A stretch of DNA of 64,000 bases from Saprospiraceae bacterium. Lineage in GTDB: Bacteria > Bacteroidota > Bacteroidia > Chitinophagales > Saprospiraceae. The position numbers and the translations under genes are program-made. This document shows, piece by piece, positions 17,773 through 27,216 of the stretch; position 1 is the stretch's first letter, and the number at the start of each line of letters is the position of its first letter. The notes below the pieces were generated by a model. It worked only from the letters and a program-made list of their open reading frames with translations, was not told where the DNA came from and did no database searches. Location of the stretch: positions 394,515 to 458,514 of the forward strand of contig JAKVCV010000011.1 in the NCBI GenBank assembly GCA_022448945.1. The letters are read 5' to 3'.

Positions 17773-19635
17773 ATGTTTCCGGAATATGATGTCATTGTTG
17801 TTGGAGGAGGGCACTCAGGTTGTGAAGCTGCAATAGCAGCTGCTAATATGGGGTCTAATGTACTTTTAGTTACCATGAATATGGAAACAATAGCTAAGAT
17901 GTCTTGTAATCCTGCAATGGGCGGTGTTGCAAAAGGTCAGATTGTTCGTGAAATTGATGCCTTAGGGGGTTATTCGGGAATAGTTACTGATCATACGATG
18001 ATACAGTTCCGCATGTTAAATCTTTCGAAAGGACCTGCCATGTGGAGCCCGAGGGCACAAAGTGACCGCATGCGCTTTGCTGAAAAATGGCGCATGATGC
18101 TTGAATCACATCCAAATGTATCGTTTTGGCAGGAAATGGTTGTGGGCCTTATTGTTAAAAATGGTGTTATTAAAGGAGTTAGAACTTCTTTGGGGTTAGA
18201 AATTAATTCTAAGACCGTTATTCTAACTAATGGAACTTTTTTAAATGGGGTTATACATATTGGTGAACGGAAGATTAGTGGCGGGCGAGCTGGGGAACGT
18301 GCTTCCACTGGTATTACTGCGCAATTAATTGAATTGGGATTTGAAGCAAATAGAATGAAAACCGGGACACCTGCTCGTGTAGATGGTCGTACGATTGATT
18401 GGGATGTGATGGAAATTCAGCCCGGGGACGAACCTGCTGGAAAATTTTCATACACCGATACACCAAAACTGCAAAAACAACGTCCTTGTCACATTACATA
18501 TACTAATAAAGCAGTTCATGAGATTCTGAAAACAGGTTTTCAGAAATCTCCTATGTTTACAGGTAGGATACAGGGGATTGGACCTCGTTACTGCCCTTCT
18601 ATTGAGGACAAAATTGAACGGTTTGCTGATAAGGAAAGACATCAGCTTTTTATAGAACCCGAAGGGTGGGATACATGTGAAGTATACGTTAATGGTTTTT
18701 CAAGCTCTTTGCCTGAAGACATTCAGTACAAAGCCATGAAGCTGATTCCTGGTTTTAAAAATGCGAAAATGTTTCGCCCTGGCTATGCTATAGAATATGA
18801 CTTTTTCCAGCCAACACAACTAAAAGTAACGCTGGAAACCCGTTTGGTAGAAAATCTTTTTTTCGCTGGACAGATTAATGGTACTACTGGCTATGAGGAA
18901 GCTGCTGCACAAGGCCTTATGGCAGGAATTAATGCGCATCTAAAGATTCAGGAAAAAGATCCTTTTGTTTTGAAACGATCTGAAGCCTATATTGGTGTCC
19001 TTATTGATGATTTAATAAACAAAGGGACAAAAGAACCTTATCGGATGTTTACCTCGCGGGCAGAACATAGAATCTTACTTCGTCAGGATAATGCAGATAT
19101 TCGTTTAACTCATTTAGCCGAGAACTTAGGGATTCCAGTAGCAGAAAGGATGGTCCGGGTAAAAGAAAAAATTACTGCGCAAAATAAAATTGCTGAATTT
19201 GTTCGTAATTATAGTATCTCTCCGGAGGAAATAGATCAAATTCTTTTAGCAAAAGGCTCTGCACCATTACGTCAAAAGATGAAAATGCACAAGATTCTGA
19301 TGAGGCCGAATATGGAGATAAAAGATTTTATGAAAGCAATTCCTATGGTTCAGGAATATATGAATCAATTTGAGGAGGAGTTTGTTAGCAGTGCAGAGAT
19401 CAACTTAAAATATGAAGGGTATATACGCAAGGAAAAAGACCAGGTAGAAAAAATAAACCGCTTGGAAAATGTTCGCCTTTATGATAGTCTAGATTATTCT
19501 GCAATTAAAGGTCTTTCTTCTGAAGCGGTTGAAAAACTAAATCAATTAAAACCCGCAACTATTGGCCAAGCAAGTCGTATTAGCGGTATTTCACCTGCCG
19601 ATATTTCAGTTTTATTAGTATTTGTAGGCAGGTAA
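17773..19635 (+). CDS. mnmG: tRNA uridine-34 carboxymethylaminomethyl modification enzyme MnmG
   Basis: The 620-residue product is a full-length MnmG (GidA). With MnmE it installs the carboxymethylaminomethyl group on wobble uridine 34 of certain tRNAs, using FAD and methylene-tetrahydrofolate. The FAD-binding GGGHSGCEAA is at residues 11-20, and the family signatures CNPAMGGVAKGQIVREIDALGG, GTFLNGVIHIGE and TSRAEHRILLRQDNADIRLT are all present. The C-terminal helical domain that contacts MnmE and tRNA is intact (ending GISPADISVLLVFVG). It is a single-gene unit; its partner mnmE is not in the window. Confidence 0.98.
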   Translation: MFPEYDVIVVGGGHSGCEAAIAAANMGSNVLLVTMNMETIAKMSCNPAMGGVAKGQIVREIDALGGYSGIVTDHTMIQFRMLNLSKGPAMWSPRAQSDRMRFAEKWRMMLESHPNVSFWQEMVVGLIVKNGVIKGVRTSLGLEINSKTVILTNGTFLNGVIHIGERKISGGRAGERASTGITAQLIELGFEANRMKTGTPARVDGRTIDWDVMEIQPGDEPAGKFSYTDTPKLQKQRPCHITYTNKAVHEILKTGFQKSPMFTGRIQGIGPRYCPSIEDKIERFADKERHQLFIEPEGWDTCEVYVNGFSSSLPEDIQYKAMKLIPGFKNAKMFRPGYAIEYDFFQPTQLKVTLETRLVENLFFAGQINGTTGYEEAAAQGLMAGINAHLKIQEKDPFVLKRSEAYIGVLIDDLINKGTKEPYRMFTSRAEHRILLRQDNADIRLTHLAENLGIPVAERMVRVKEKITAQNKIAEFVRNYSISPEEIDQILLAKGSAPLRQKMKMHKILMRPNMEIKDFMKAIPMVQEYMNQFEEEFVSSAEINLKYEGYIRKEKDQVEKINRLENVRLYDSLDYSAIKGLSSEAVEKLNQLKPATIGQASRISGISPADISVLLVFVGR

Positions 19636-19641
19636 CAACTG

Positions 19642-19662
19642 GTTTCTATGAAAATGAGAAAC
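19642..19662. terminator. Short hairpin between convergent mnmG and lipoprotein genes
   Basis: gtttct pairs with agaaac around a 9-base loop. The stem is weak and T runs are absent, so terminator function is uncertain, but it fills the only space between two convergent genes. Confidence 0.3.
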
Positions 19663-20162
19663 TACAACCTGCTAAAGGTAGCCAAGCATGTATCAATACT
19701 TCCACCAATAGTATCATTAACTATATAATTAACAATTAAGTTAGTGTCTATTAGGGAACCGGTTCCAGTTAGAATAGTTCCATTTGTAAAGGTCGTGTCA
19801 ATAATAAAAGTAGAGGAGGTGTTGTGAGTTGCCATTATTGGGGTTCCTAGGCTTCCTAGTGTGCTAAAATCAATAGTTTTAGGTGATGTAGGAGTGAGGG
19901 TTACAGGATAATTAGTTGACCCTGAATGGGTTCCTGTGCAGCTATCACTAACTGTATAATTGCCAGCCATTTTTGTTGTCCACTGTATTGTACATAGTCC
20001 AGAAGTATCTTGTTCGTATCCGCCAATACATAAACAAGTTCCTGTTACTGTATCACAAACTCCATTGTCACAATTAATGCCGTCACAAGGATTTGGGTCG
20101 CAGGAGACCAACAAAAAAAATAAAAGAAAGGTGCTAAATGGTAATTGCAATACCTTTTTCAT
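19662..20162 (-). CDS. EGF-like lipoprotein
   Basis: The 166-residue product has a lipoprotein signal peptide with a lipobox LVSC (Cys21). Residues ~22-57 form a small Cys-rich EGF-like module (six cysteines with the CDNGVCDTVTGTCLC pattern). The remainder is Thr/Ser-rich beta-type sequence (NYTVSDSCTGTHSG, TGTGSLIDTNLIVNY) seen in many Bacteroidota lipoproteins that may bind ligands at the cell surface. It should be anchored in the outer membrane. No function is known. It is the last gene of a leftward group that begins with ricT at 24.7 kb, but 42 bases separate it from the HMG-CoA reductase gene, so cotranscription is likely, not proven. Confidence 0.8.
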   Translation of the reverse strand: MKKVLQLPFSTFLLFFLLVSCDPNPCDGINCDNGVCDTVTGTCLCIGGYEQDTSGLCTIQWTTKMAGNYTVSDSCTGTHSGSTNYPVTLTPTSPKTIDFSTLGSLGTPIMATHNTSSTFIIDTTFTNGTILTGTGSLIDTNLIVNYIVNDTIGGSIDTCLATFSRL

Positions 20163-20204
20163 GTCTATTTTAATTTTAATGCTATTATAATGTTTAGCTT
20201 GTTT

Positions 20205-21752
20205 TTATCTGTTACGGCCATATTCTTCATGGCTAGAGACCCAGTCTGATGAAGATATAGCAGAGCCAAGAGAAATTTCGCCAGCCAAAACAACGCCGGC
20301 AATAATTTCAGCAAGCTTATTGACCTTGTTTTTTCCTACACAATCAAGAATCTGTAAACATTCTTTTTGAGTTGCTAATCCTGTTCCTCCTCCATAAGTA
20401 GCAATAATTAAAGATGGGATAGTAATTGATATATACAAATCTCCTTCCTTTGTTATTTCTGTATATGCAATTCCTGCTGAAGATTCTGACACATTAGCAA
20501 CATCTTGGCCGGTAGCAATAAATATAGCAGTTATGGCATTTGCAGAATGAGCGCCATTATTATTTGCTCCTGACATAATAGAACCAATATTTGCAACACT
20601 TGAATGATAAGCAAGTTGTTCTGGCTCAACACGCATATGTTGTATCAAAACATCTCGCTTTAGTGTTACTTCTGCTGTCACTCGCTTTCCTCGAGTACGC
20701 ATGATATTAACCTGAGAAGCCTTTTTGTCGGTTGCGAAATTAGATTCCAAGTAGAAATGTTTGACTTCGTTTTCTGTGTAAGCCTCTAAAATCCAACTAC
20801 ATGCTGCAAAAGTAGCTCGGCCTACCATATTTTGCCCAGCTGCATCTCCCGTTGAGAAATTAAATCGTAAAAAAGCAAACTTGTTAGATAAATAAGGGTC
20901 AATATATTGCAACTTAGCTACACTTGATGTTGCTTCAGCTTCTTCAGCGATTTTTGAAAAGTTCTTTTTAGTCCAATCCACAAAATCTCTTGCTGCTCGA
21001 GCATCTTCAAAAACAAACACAGGAGCTCTTTGCATGGCATCTCTAACAACCGTACACTTAACGCCGCCTGATAAATTCATGACTTTTATCCCTCTGTTAT
21101 AGGATGCGACTAGAGTTCCTTCTGTTGTTGCCATAGGGACCAAAAATTCTCCATTAGCATATTCACCATTAACCTTGATTGGGCCAGCAAGACCCATTGG
21201 AATTTGAGCAACCCCAGTGAAATTTTCACAATTCCCTGCCAAAATATGAGGGTCAAATGAGAAATGGGCTGAATGTTTAAGTTCTGCCCCTGTGATTTTT
21301 TTAGCAAAATCTTGACGAGCGTGAATGGCATTTTTAGAATAATCATCAATAGAATCTCTTGGAATAACGACCCTGTTATCATCTTTCATAGACACGCCAT
21401 CTTCAACTTCTAACGTGAGATCTCCAAACGGCTCAGCCCTAAACGTAATCTCTAGTTTATATTTCCCATTTTCAAGATGAGGAATGGCACAGATCATATC
21501 AACAGTATCCCGTAAATTGAATTGAATAGGATTGGATGTACTTAATCCTCCTGGATCTAAAGTAGACCCATCTCCTAATTGAAGTTTTATAGCATTTTCA
21601 GGAACAACATTATCATTTATTTTAACTCCTTTTAACCCAGTAAAAGAAGCATCACTTAATCTATTTTTAATACTAAATTTCACACCACCACTAACATTTT
21701 CCAGACTATTAAATGTATAGAGTTGCTTAAGGATTAATCTTGGAATTTTCAT
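20205..21752 (-). CDS. Hydroxymethylglutaryl-CoA reductase with N-terminal extra domain
   Basis: The 515-residue enzyme should make mevalonate from HMG-CoA, the committed step of the mevalonate pathway to isoprenoids. The catalytic part from about residue 140 shows the substrate-binding GVAQIPMGLAGP, the catalytic-Glu motif VPMATTEGTLVAS, the cofactor-binding STGDAAGQNM, and a C-terminal SSHEEYGRNR with the catalytic His. These motifs follow the biosynthetic, class I-type pattern. The first ~110 residues (LENVSGGVKFSIKNRLSDASFTG and on) are an additional beta-rich domain of unknown role found in Bacteroidota homologues. No other mevalonate gene is within the window. Confidence 0.93.
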   Translation of the reverse strand: MKIPRLILKQLYTFNSLENVSGGVKFSIKNRLSDASFTGLKGVKINDNVVPENAIKLQLGDGSTLDPGGLSTSNPIQFNLRDTVDMICAIPHLENGKYKLEITFRAEPFGDLTLEVEDGVSMKDDNRVVIPRDSIDDYSKNAIHARQDFAKKITGAELKHSAHFSFDPHILAGNCENFTGVAQIPMGLAGPIKVNGEYANGEFLVPMATTEGTLVASYNRGIKVMNLSGGVKCTVVRDAMQRAPVFVFEDARAARDFVDWTKKNFSKIAEEAEATSSVAKLQYIDPYLSNKFAFLRFNFSTGDAAGQNMVGRATFAACSWILEAYTENEVKHFYLESNFATDKKASQVNIMRTRGKRVTAEVTLKRDVLIQHMRVEPEQLAYHSSVANIGSIMSGANNNGAHSANAITAIFIATGQDVANVSESSAGIAYTEITKEGDLYISITIPSLIIATYGGGTGLATQKECLQILDCVGKNKVNKLAEIIAGVVLAGEISLGSAISSSDWVSSHEEYGRNR

Positions 21753-21865
21753 TATATAATTATTTATGGATAAAAGTATAGAAAATTAATCAGTGTTTTT
21801 CAGCGTAAAAATAGCAAAGAAAAAATTAATAATTAAATCTCAGATATCATCTTAAATTATTCTCC

Positions 21866-22879
21866 CTATAAAATCCCTGCAGAGTTTTTATACAAAACCT
21901 GTATTATAACATCTCCAACAGCTCCAAGTGTATGCTTGTCAATAATAGACATGTTGTCTTTATGTGTATGCCAATAATGGCCAAAAGTGCCATTGGCAGT
22001 TGGATTCGTTGGTAAATTAATTATGTCAATAGTTGGGATTTTTGCGATATCATTGATAAAAAGATGATCATCAACTAATTCGTGAAATTTATCGTTCACA
22101 AACAAATCACTATACCCCAACCCCAAGGCTTCACCCCAAACTTGATTTACAACACCTGCTGCATGACGTACAGAAAGACCTTCTCGTGGGAACCGTGCCC
22201 CCTTTGAGCCTACCATGTCAAATAGTATTCCCATGTAAGGCTTTTTTGCCATAGTGTGCATGTTTTTGCTCCAATGCTGAGAGCCTATACACCATGTTTC
22301 TTTACGGTATTCTCCTTTTGCATTACTCGATTCCCCTTGGTCTTCTGCATCAAAAAGTACAATGTCAATACCAAGGTTTATTTCTTTAGTACTTATAGCT
22401 CTTGCCAGTTCGATTAATACGGCTACACCACTGCCTCCATCATCCGCACCTAAAATAGGTTTCTCCTTGTTTTCTGTATCTTGGTCTGCTATTCTTCTGG
22501 TGTCCCAATGTGCACATAGGAGCACCCTAGTTTTTAATTCCGGGTTAATTGTAGCGATAATGTTTTTTATGTGCATTGGTTGATCATCAAAACCAGTAAC
22601 ATCTGCTTCTTGAAATTTTGTATTCCATCCAAAGGAATCAAATTTTTTCTTTAACCAATCTGCGCAGGCATTATGTTCTTTTGTTTCTGGAACTCTAGGG
22701 CCAAAATCAACTTGTTTTTGGACATAACTAAAAGCACTATCTCTGTTAAATTCAGGAACATCAATTATGGGGTCAGTATGTGTATAGTTGATAGAATTAT
22801 CAGTTTCACAACTAAAACTAGAAATTATAATTAGAGCAGTCAGCAATAAGTATATCAAAGTAAATTGTTGTTTTTTCAC
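21866..22879 (-). CDS. M28-family lipoprotein, glutaminyl-cyclase-like
   Basis: The 337-residue product has a lipoprotein signal (lipobox ending at Cys24) and an M28 aminopeptidase fold. Likely zinc ligands are H124 and D126 (CAHWDTR), D146/D147 (GADDGGSG), D180/E179 (DAEDQGE) and the late WHTHKDN histidine near residue 304. The sequence layout, with FGPRVPET at the front and GADDGGSG in the middle, is that of bacterial glutaminyl-peptide cyclotransferases, which convert N-terminal Gln to pyroglutamate. Bacteroidota T9SS/SPI-exported proteins often carry such pyroglutamate ends, which would fit. Aminopeptidase activity is the alternative. It lies between gldH and the HMG-CoA reductase gene on the same strand. 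Confidence 0.85.
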   Translation of the reverse strand: MKKQQFTLIYLLLTALIIISSFSCETDNSINYTHTDPIIDVPEFNRDSAFSYVQKQVDFGPRVPETKEHNACADWLKKKFDSFGWNTKFQEADVTGFDDQPMHIKNIIATINPELKTRVLLCAHWDTRRIADQDTENKEKPILGADDGGSGVAVLIELARAISTKEINLGIDIVLFDAEDQGESSNAKGEYRKETWCIGSQHWSKNMHTMAKKPYMGILFDMVGSKGARFPREGLSVRHAAGVVNQVWGEALGLGYSDLFVNDKFHELVDDHLFINDIAKIPTIDIINLPTNPTANGTFGHYWHTHKDNMSIIDKHTLGAVGDVIIQVLYKNSAGIL

Positions 22880-22928
22880 AAAAGTTATTTGTTTTAATTT
22901 ATAAATTTTAAGTCATTTATTTGTTGGC

Positions 22929-23405
22929 TTAGATAGCCTCGTTTATTGTTAGCCTTAAACTTTGTATTCCTTCTAGAGGATTGTTTCGTGTAAATTGAGT
23001 AAATATTATTTTATATGCGCCTGAAACGTCAAACTTTGTTTTTGTAATAAATGGAATCTTACTGATACAAACTTCTGAATTGCATTTGCCTTTCCATTTG
23101 CCTTTTCTTGTTGCAAGTTCTACAGTGTTTTGTTGGCGCTGTGCCAACCCTCCAGGGGCATAGGATTCTACTAAACAATAAAAGTTCTGATATTGATAGT
23201 CTATATCATGTTGTACCTCTAAATAAATATTATATAATTTCGAACTATCTTCAATAACAAAATTAAAATTAATTGGATTATCAATTGACCATTCACTTTT
23301 TTCAATAATAATTGTCTCGTCATAAATTGAAGAGTTGCAACTAAAGAAGAAAGGGAATAATAAGATAACAGTACACCTGATTAAAAAGGAGTAAATGTTA
23401 ATCAT
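22929..23405 (-). CDS. gldH: Gliding-motility lipoprotein GldH
   Basis: The 158-residue lipoprotein (lipobox FFSC, Cys23) matches GldH in length and in its pattern: an early YDE-W segment, the middle YAPGGLAQRQQNTVELATRKGKWKGKCNSEVC, and the ending FDVSGAYKIIFTQFTRNNPLEGIQSLRLTI. GldH is needed for gliding in Flavobacterium, and gldH next to ricT is the usual arrangement in this group. It starts two bases after the ricT stop, so the two are almost certainly cotranscribed. The exact molecular role of GldH is not established. Confidence 0.85.
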   Translation of the reverse strand: MINIYSFLIRCTVILLFPFFFSCNSSIYDETIIIEKSEWSIDNPINFNFVIEDSSKLYNIYLEVQHDIDYQYQNFYCLVESYAPGGLAQRQQNTVELATRKGKWKGKCNSEVCISKIPFITKTKFDVSGAYKIIFTQFTRNNPLEGIQSLRLTINEAI

Positions 23406-23407
23406 TT

Positions 23408-24679
23408 TTACTTTGTTTTGTTAGTGTTATTATTGTTATTAGGGTTTTTATTTTTCCCCTGGGGGTTATTTTTCTTTCGTTTCTTATTTCTGTTGTTATT
23501 TGATTGTTTATTTGGGCCTTGTTCGTTTTTAGTTTTATTTTTCGCTCCTCTTTTACTATTTCTTTTTTTTCTTTTCTTTTTATTAGACAGAGGTTTTAGT
23601 TCAAGACTTCCGGCACCATCAATAAAGTTTAGTTCTTTGTCCTTTATATCTATAAAATCACTTACAACACTAACATCTTTTAAACTTTCTGGAACCGTCC
23701 CTTTTTTATTTAGTTCTGTTAATTCTTTGACTTGCTCAATAGATAGTTGGTGAATTTCAGAAATACCAAAATCTGTTTTATATGCAAAAAACATAATTCG
23801 TTTAAAGATATCTGTTTTAATGAGAATAGCATTTCCCTTTTTAGTTTTTATAGTATTAACATTTTTAGGGAATTCCTGCAGGACTTCTAGATAAGCATTA
23901 AGTTCATAATTTAGGCAACATTTGAGTCTTCCACATTGGCCAGATAATTTAGACTGGTTAATGGCTAGGTTCTGATAACGCGCAGCTACAGTAGAAACTG
24001 ACATAAAATCTGTTAACCATGTAGAGCAACAAAGTTCCCTGCCACATGATCCTATGCCACCAATTCTTGCGGACTCCTGGCGGGCACCTATTTGTCGCAT
24101 TTCTATTTTTACTTTGTATTCTCTAGCAAATACTCGAATAAGTTCTCTAAAGTCTACACGTCCATCCGAAGTATAATAGAAAGTTATTTTCCGCTTATCT
24201 CCTTGGTATTCAACATCTCCTATCTTCATGTCCAACCCCAGGTCATTAACAATAACTCGGGCGCGTATCATTGCCTCTCTTTCTGAATCGCGTGCATCTT
24301 TTAATCGTTCTCGATCTCTTTCATTAGCAATTCGAAGAACGTTAGGTAATACTTTGCGATCAATTTTTTTTCGGTTTTTAAGGCGCAATTCAACTAATTC
24401 GCCCATTAATGAAACTTGTCCGATATCATAACCAGTTGCTGTGCTTTCTACAGCCACTAAATCTCCTGTAGAAATGTAAACAAAGTCTGGTTTTTTAAAA
24501 ATTTCTTTCCTGGAGCCATTATTAAAACTAACCTCTACTAGATTATACGCTCCGTAGTCTGGCAAATCAATATGCGATAACCAATCAAATGAGTTTAATT
24601 TATTACAACTGGCTGAGCAGTTTCCTTTACACCCTGTTGGCTCTCCATTTTTGGTAGTTGAGCAACTAGAACATCCCAT
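23408..24679 (-). CDS. ricT: PSP1-domain protein RicT (iron-sulfur regulatory subunit)
   Basis: The 423-residue product has the PSP1 core with family motifs YYTSDGRVDFRELIRVFA, IGGIGSCGRELCCSTWL and GRLKCCLNYE; these cysteines bind an iron-sulfur cluster in the Ric (YaaT) complex. In Bacillus subtilis this complex assists RNA processing by RNase Y. The N-terminus adds five cysteines (C3, C6, C17, C21, C25), an additional likely metal site. The last ~60 residues are a low-complexity tail of Lys, Arg and Asn that may contact RNA. In Bacteroidota it is next to gldH, as here. Upstream, an imperfect inverted repeat at 24694-24758 lies in the leader. Confidence 0.9.
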   Translation of the reverse strand: MGCSSCSTTKNGEPTGCKGNCSASCNKLNSFDWLSHIDLPDYGAYNLVEVSFNNGSRKEIFKKPDFVYISTGDLVAVESTATGYDIGQVSLMGELVELRLKNRKKIDRKVLPNVLRIANERDRERLKDARDSEREAMIRARVIVNDLGLDMKIGDVEYQGDKRKITFYYTSDGRVDFRELIRVFAREYKVKIEMRQIGARQESARIGGIGSCGRELCCSTWLTDFMSVSTVAARYQNLAINQSKLSGQCGRLKCCLNYELNAYLEVLQEFPKNVNTIKTKKGNAILIKTDIFKRIMFFAYKTDFGISEIHQLSIEQVKELTELNKKGTVPESLKDVSVVSDFIDIKDKELNFIDGAGSLELKPLSNKKKRKKRNSKRGAKNKTKNEQGPNKQSNNNRNKKRKKNNPQGKNKNPNNNNNTNKTK

Positions 24680-24693
24680 CTTTATATATTAAA

Positions 24694-24758
24694 ACAAGTT
24701 GGAACAATGTATTTTAATCACAAAATATGTGTAAATGCATTGTTTTCTAACAACTTGT
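24694..24758. other. Imperfect inverted repeat upstream of ricT
   Basis: acaagttggaacaatgtattt (24694-24714) is matched, with a five-base insertion and small changes, by the complement of 24733-24758. It could fold as a leader structure of the ricT transcript. The rest of the 357-base gap to 25037 holds only a weak A/T-rich inverted pair (tttaggg...ccctaaa near 24860-24925) and no gene. Confidence 0.4.
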
Positions 24759-25036
24759 GTGATTATTAAAAAAACCTTCAAAAGGTATGTAGGCTAATCA
24801 ATATAAAGCAAAGAATAAAATTGATGTTAACCTAACTATTGAATTGAATTCCTTTTTTAGGGCATTTGAGTCTCAATGAAAGACCGTAAAGAAGAAAAAA
24901 TGTCTTCCTTCTATATCCCTAAATGCATACTCTTATTATTAGTAATGTCTACAAAAATAGTAAATTATTGTTGAATAATCATTGTGGACAGGTTAAACTT
25001 AAAATTATAAGCCAATTTGTATATAAACATATTAGC

Positions 25037-26491
25037 TTATGCTATCATAGCGAACCCATCTCTCCTGTCATCCCCAGATGCAAATAAGTCATCCCCTTTT
25101 TTATGGATTGTGTGTACTCCTCCAAAAAACATTGCGGGGGCTTCCCAATTAATTACATTAAGTTGATCCACAGGGAGATGTTTTTGAATAAATGCTGGTT
25201 CTAAGTTCAATTCAGAATGTTCATTATGCATCCGAGCCGCATCTACTGCAGTATCAACATCCATCCCAAAATCGATTATATAATGTAATACCTGAACAAT
25301 AACTGAGGGGATTCGACTTCCACCACCTGTGCCTGTAGCAATTTCGAATTTGCCTTCTGAGTTAACAACAAGAGTAGGAGACATCATAGAAGAAAGACGT
25401 GTGTCAGGCACCCAACTATGATAACCGTTTGGAAGCAAAGAAGCCTCTCCAAGCATATTATTCATCATAATATTTGTTCCTGGAACCATATAGCCACAAC
25501 CCTCACCATTGGACATAGTTATATTTATCGCATTACCTTTTTTGTCTACAATGTTAAAGTGGGATGTGCTACCCCATTTTTTATTTAAATTAGGGACAGT
25601 CTTTTCAATGCGATATACTTCATCTATAATTTTTTGTAATGTCTGTACATGTTGAGTGCTAAAAGGCTGATAATTGTTTTGAAATCTTTTTTCTAATTTT
25701 CGCATCATAAGACCTATTAATGTGCCTCCGATACTTGGCAGGGGATTGGTTAGAATTATTTTATTACGGTATGGGAATGATAAAGGTTTGCTACTATTGA
25801 CTTTGTAATCCACCATATCATCCATAGTAAGCGCACCACCTTTGGAACAGCTGTCTTCGACTAATTTCTTTGCGAATTCACCTTCGTAAAATTCTCTTTT
25901 ACCCTCTTTTACTAGAAATTCAAGATAATCTGCTAATTTAGGCATATGTAATTTCTTGCCAACAGCAAGAGGTTCTCCTTCTGGATAAAATATTTTTCTA
26001 GCTTCTTCTTCTTTGGTCATTATGTCCTCTAAAACACAAATATCAAAAAACTGAAAATCATTAATAACCACGCCTTTTCGAGCATATTCTAAAGCAGGTT
26101 CTATTAAAACATGCATTGGCATTGTTGCAAAATGTTCATGAATATGATAAATCCCTGCAATTACACCAGGTGCTGCCATAGCACCCATACCTATATAAAA
26201 AGTTTCAGATGTTTCACCAAAATTTACAATCATAGGTTCAAATTCCATTTCCGAGACAGGCCTTTTTACTTTTGGCGTTTGGCAAAAAAAGTCTAAAAAA
26301 ACAGATTTTCCCTGAGCCGTTAAAACATTTGCAAACGCTCCCCCTCCTGCTGAACTCATACATGGTTCCGAAATAAAAGAAGCAAAAAATGCAGCAATAG
26401 CGGCGTCAAAGGCATTTCCCCCATCTTTTAATATGAGGGCTGCAGCTTCTGCAGTTTTATGGTGACCTGCGGCAATAATTCCTTTTGTCAT
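25037..26491 (-). CDS. Gamma-glutamyltransferase family protein
   Basis: The 484-residue product has the Ntn-hydrolase GGT fold. The N-terminal AAEAALILKDGGNAFDAAIAA-type helix and PCMSSAGGGAF are present, and the autocleavage/nucleophile Thr aligns with T309 in GSTSHFNIVDKKGNA. The GYMVPGTNIMMNNMLGE segment that forms the glutamate pocket is present. It lacks a signal peptide, so unlike secreted glutathione-degrading GGTs it seems cytoplasmic. The substrate may be glutathione or another gamma-glutamyl compound. It stands alone between ricT and ogt. The 239-base gap to ogt holds no further gene. Confidence 0.85.
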   Translation of the reverse strand: MTKGIIAAGHHKTAEAAALILKDGGNAFDAAIAAFFASFISEPCMSSAGGGAFANVLTAQGKSVFLDFFCQTPKVKRPVSEMEFEPMIVNFGETSETFYIGMGAMAAPGVIAGIYHIHEHFATMPMHVLIEPALEYARKGVVINDFQFFDICVLEDIMTKEEEARKIFYPEGEPLAVGKKLHMPKLADYLEFLVKEGKREFYEGEFAKKLVEDSCSKGGALTMDDMVDYKVNSSKPLSFPYRNKIILTNPLPSIGGTLIGLMMRKLEKRFQNNYQPFSTQHVQTLQKIIDEVYRIEKTVPNLNKKWGSTSHFNIVDKKGNAINITMSNGEGCGYMVPGTNIMMNNMLGEASLLPNGYHSWVPDTRLSSMMSPTLVVNSEGKFEIATGTGGGSRIPSVIVQVLHYIIDFGMDVDTAVDAARMHNEHSELNLEPAFIQKHLPVDQLNVINWEAPAMFFGGVHTIHKKGDDLFASGDDRRDGFAMIA

Positions 26492-26730
26492 GAAATTAAT
26501 TAGGGAATAAGAAAAGTGCTTAAAGAATTAAATTACATTATCATTACTTGTCAAGTAAAAAAGCAATGGATAAAGGTAAAAGTAAGGTATAAAAAATACA
26601 AATATTGAACTTAAATTTAGCGGTTCATTAACAATGGCTTAACGAAAATAATTATAACATTTATTTTCTTCTAGCTTTTTGTGGTGAAATGTAAGATCGA
26701 GGAGGTTATTAATGTTAGAATATATGATTA

Positions 26731-27216
26731 CTAAAATAGTTTATTTTGAATGCCATAAAATTTTGATTTTTCAAGTTCTAATAACCAACGTTTTGTTTCC
26801 AATCCATATGCAAATCCTGTAAGACTACCGTCAGAGCCAATAACTCTGTGACAGGGTGCAATTATGGCAAAAGGATTCTGTCCAATACACCGTCCAACTG
26901 CTCTGACCGCATTTCTGGTGCTGACTTTTTGAGCAATATTTAAATAAGTAGTTGTTTTTCCATATGGGATATTAAGTAACTCAGACCACACTTTTCGTTG
27001 AAATTTAGTTCCTTGGTTAAAATCTAAATCAACAGAAAAACGTTCGAGTTCATTTTTAAAATAGGCATCTAATTCATTGATGCACAATGTTATGTAGTGA
27101 GGAAGTTGGCCTGAAAAATGCTTTGTTTCTTCTTCTATCCTAAGTGAAGTTATTTTGCCACCATTACCTTTAATAACGAATCTTCCTATAGGGGAGTTAT
27201 AATAAGTTTTAATCAT
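26731..27216 (-). CDS. ogt: Methylated-DNA-protein-cysteine methyltransferase
   Basis: The 161-residue protein carries the alkyl-accepting cysteine C122 in the motif PCHRVIGSDGSLTGFAYG, which takes the methyl group from O6-methylguanine in DNA and is spent in the reaction. The DNA-binding helix-turn-helix segment AVGRCIGQNP precedes it, with Cys110 where Ala is usual. No N-terminal Ada metal-binding region is present, so this is the short Ogt type. The gene overlaps the ybjN-like gene by four bases (ATGA), so they are cotranscribed. Confidence 0.95.
   Translation of the reverse strand: MIKTYYNSPIGRFVIKGNGGKITSLRIEEETKHFSGQLPHYITLCINELDAYFKNELERFSVDLDFNQGTKFQRKVWSELLNIPYGKTTTYLNIAQKVSTRNAVRAVGRCIGQNPFAIIAPCHRVIGSDGSLTGFAYGLETKRWLLELEKSKFYGIQNKLF

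Noticed and set aside
23418-23753. 111-residue Phe/Leu-rich ORF opposite the ricT tail
   Set aside because: It is the complement of the Lys/Asn-rich tail of RicT, which yields Phe/Leu codons by necessity.
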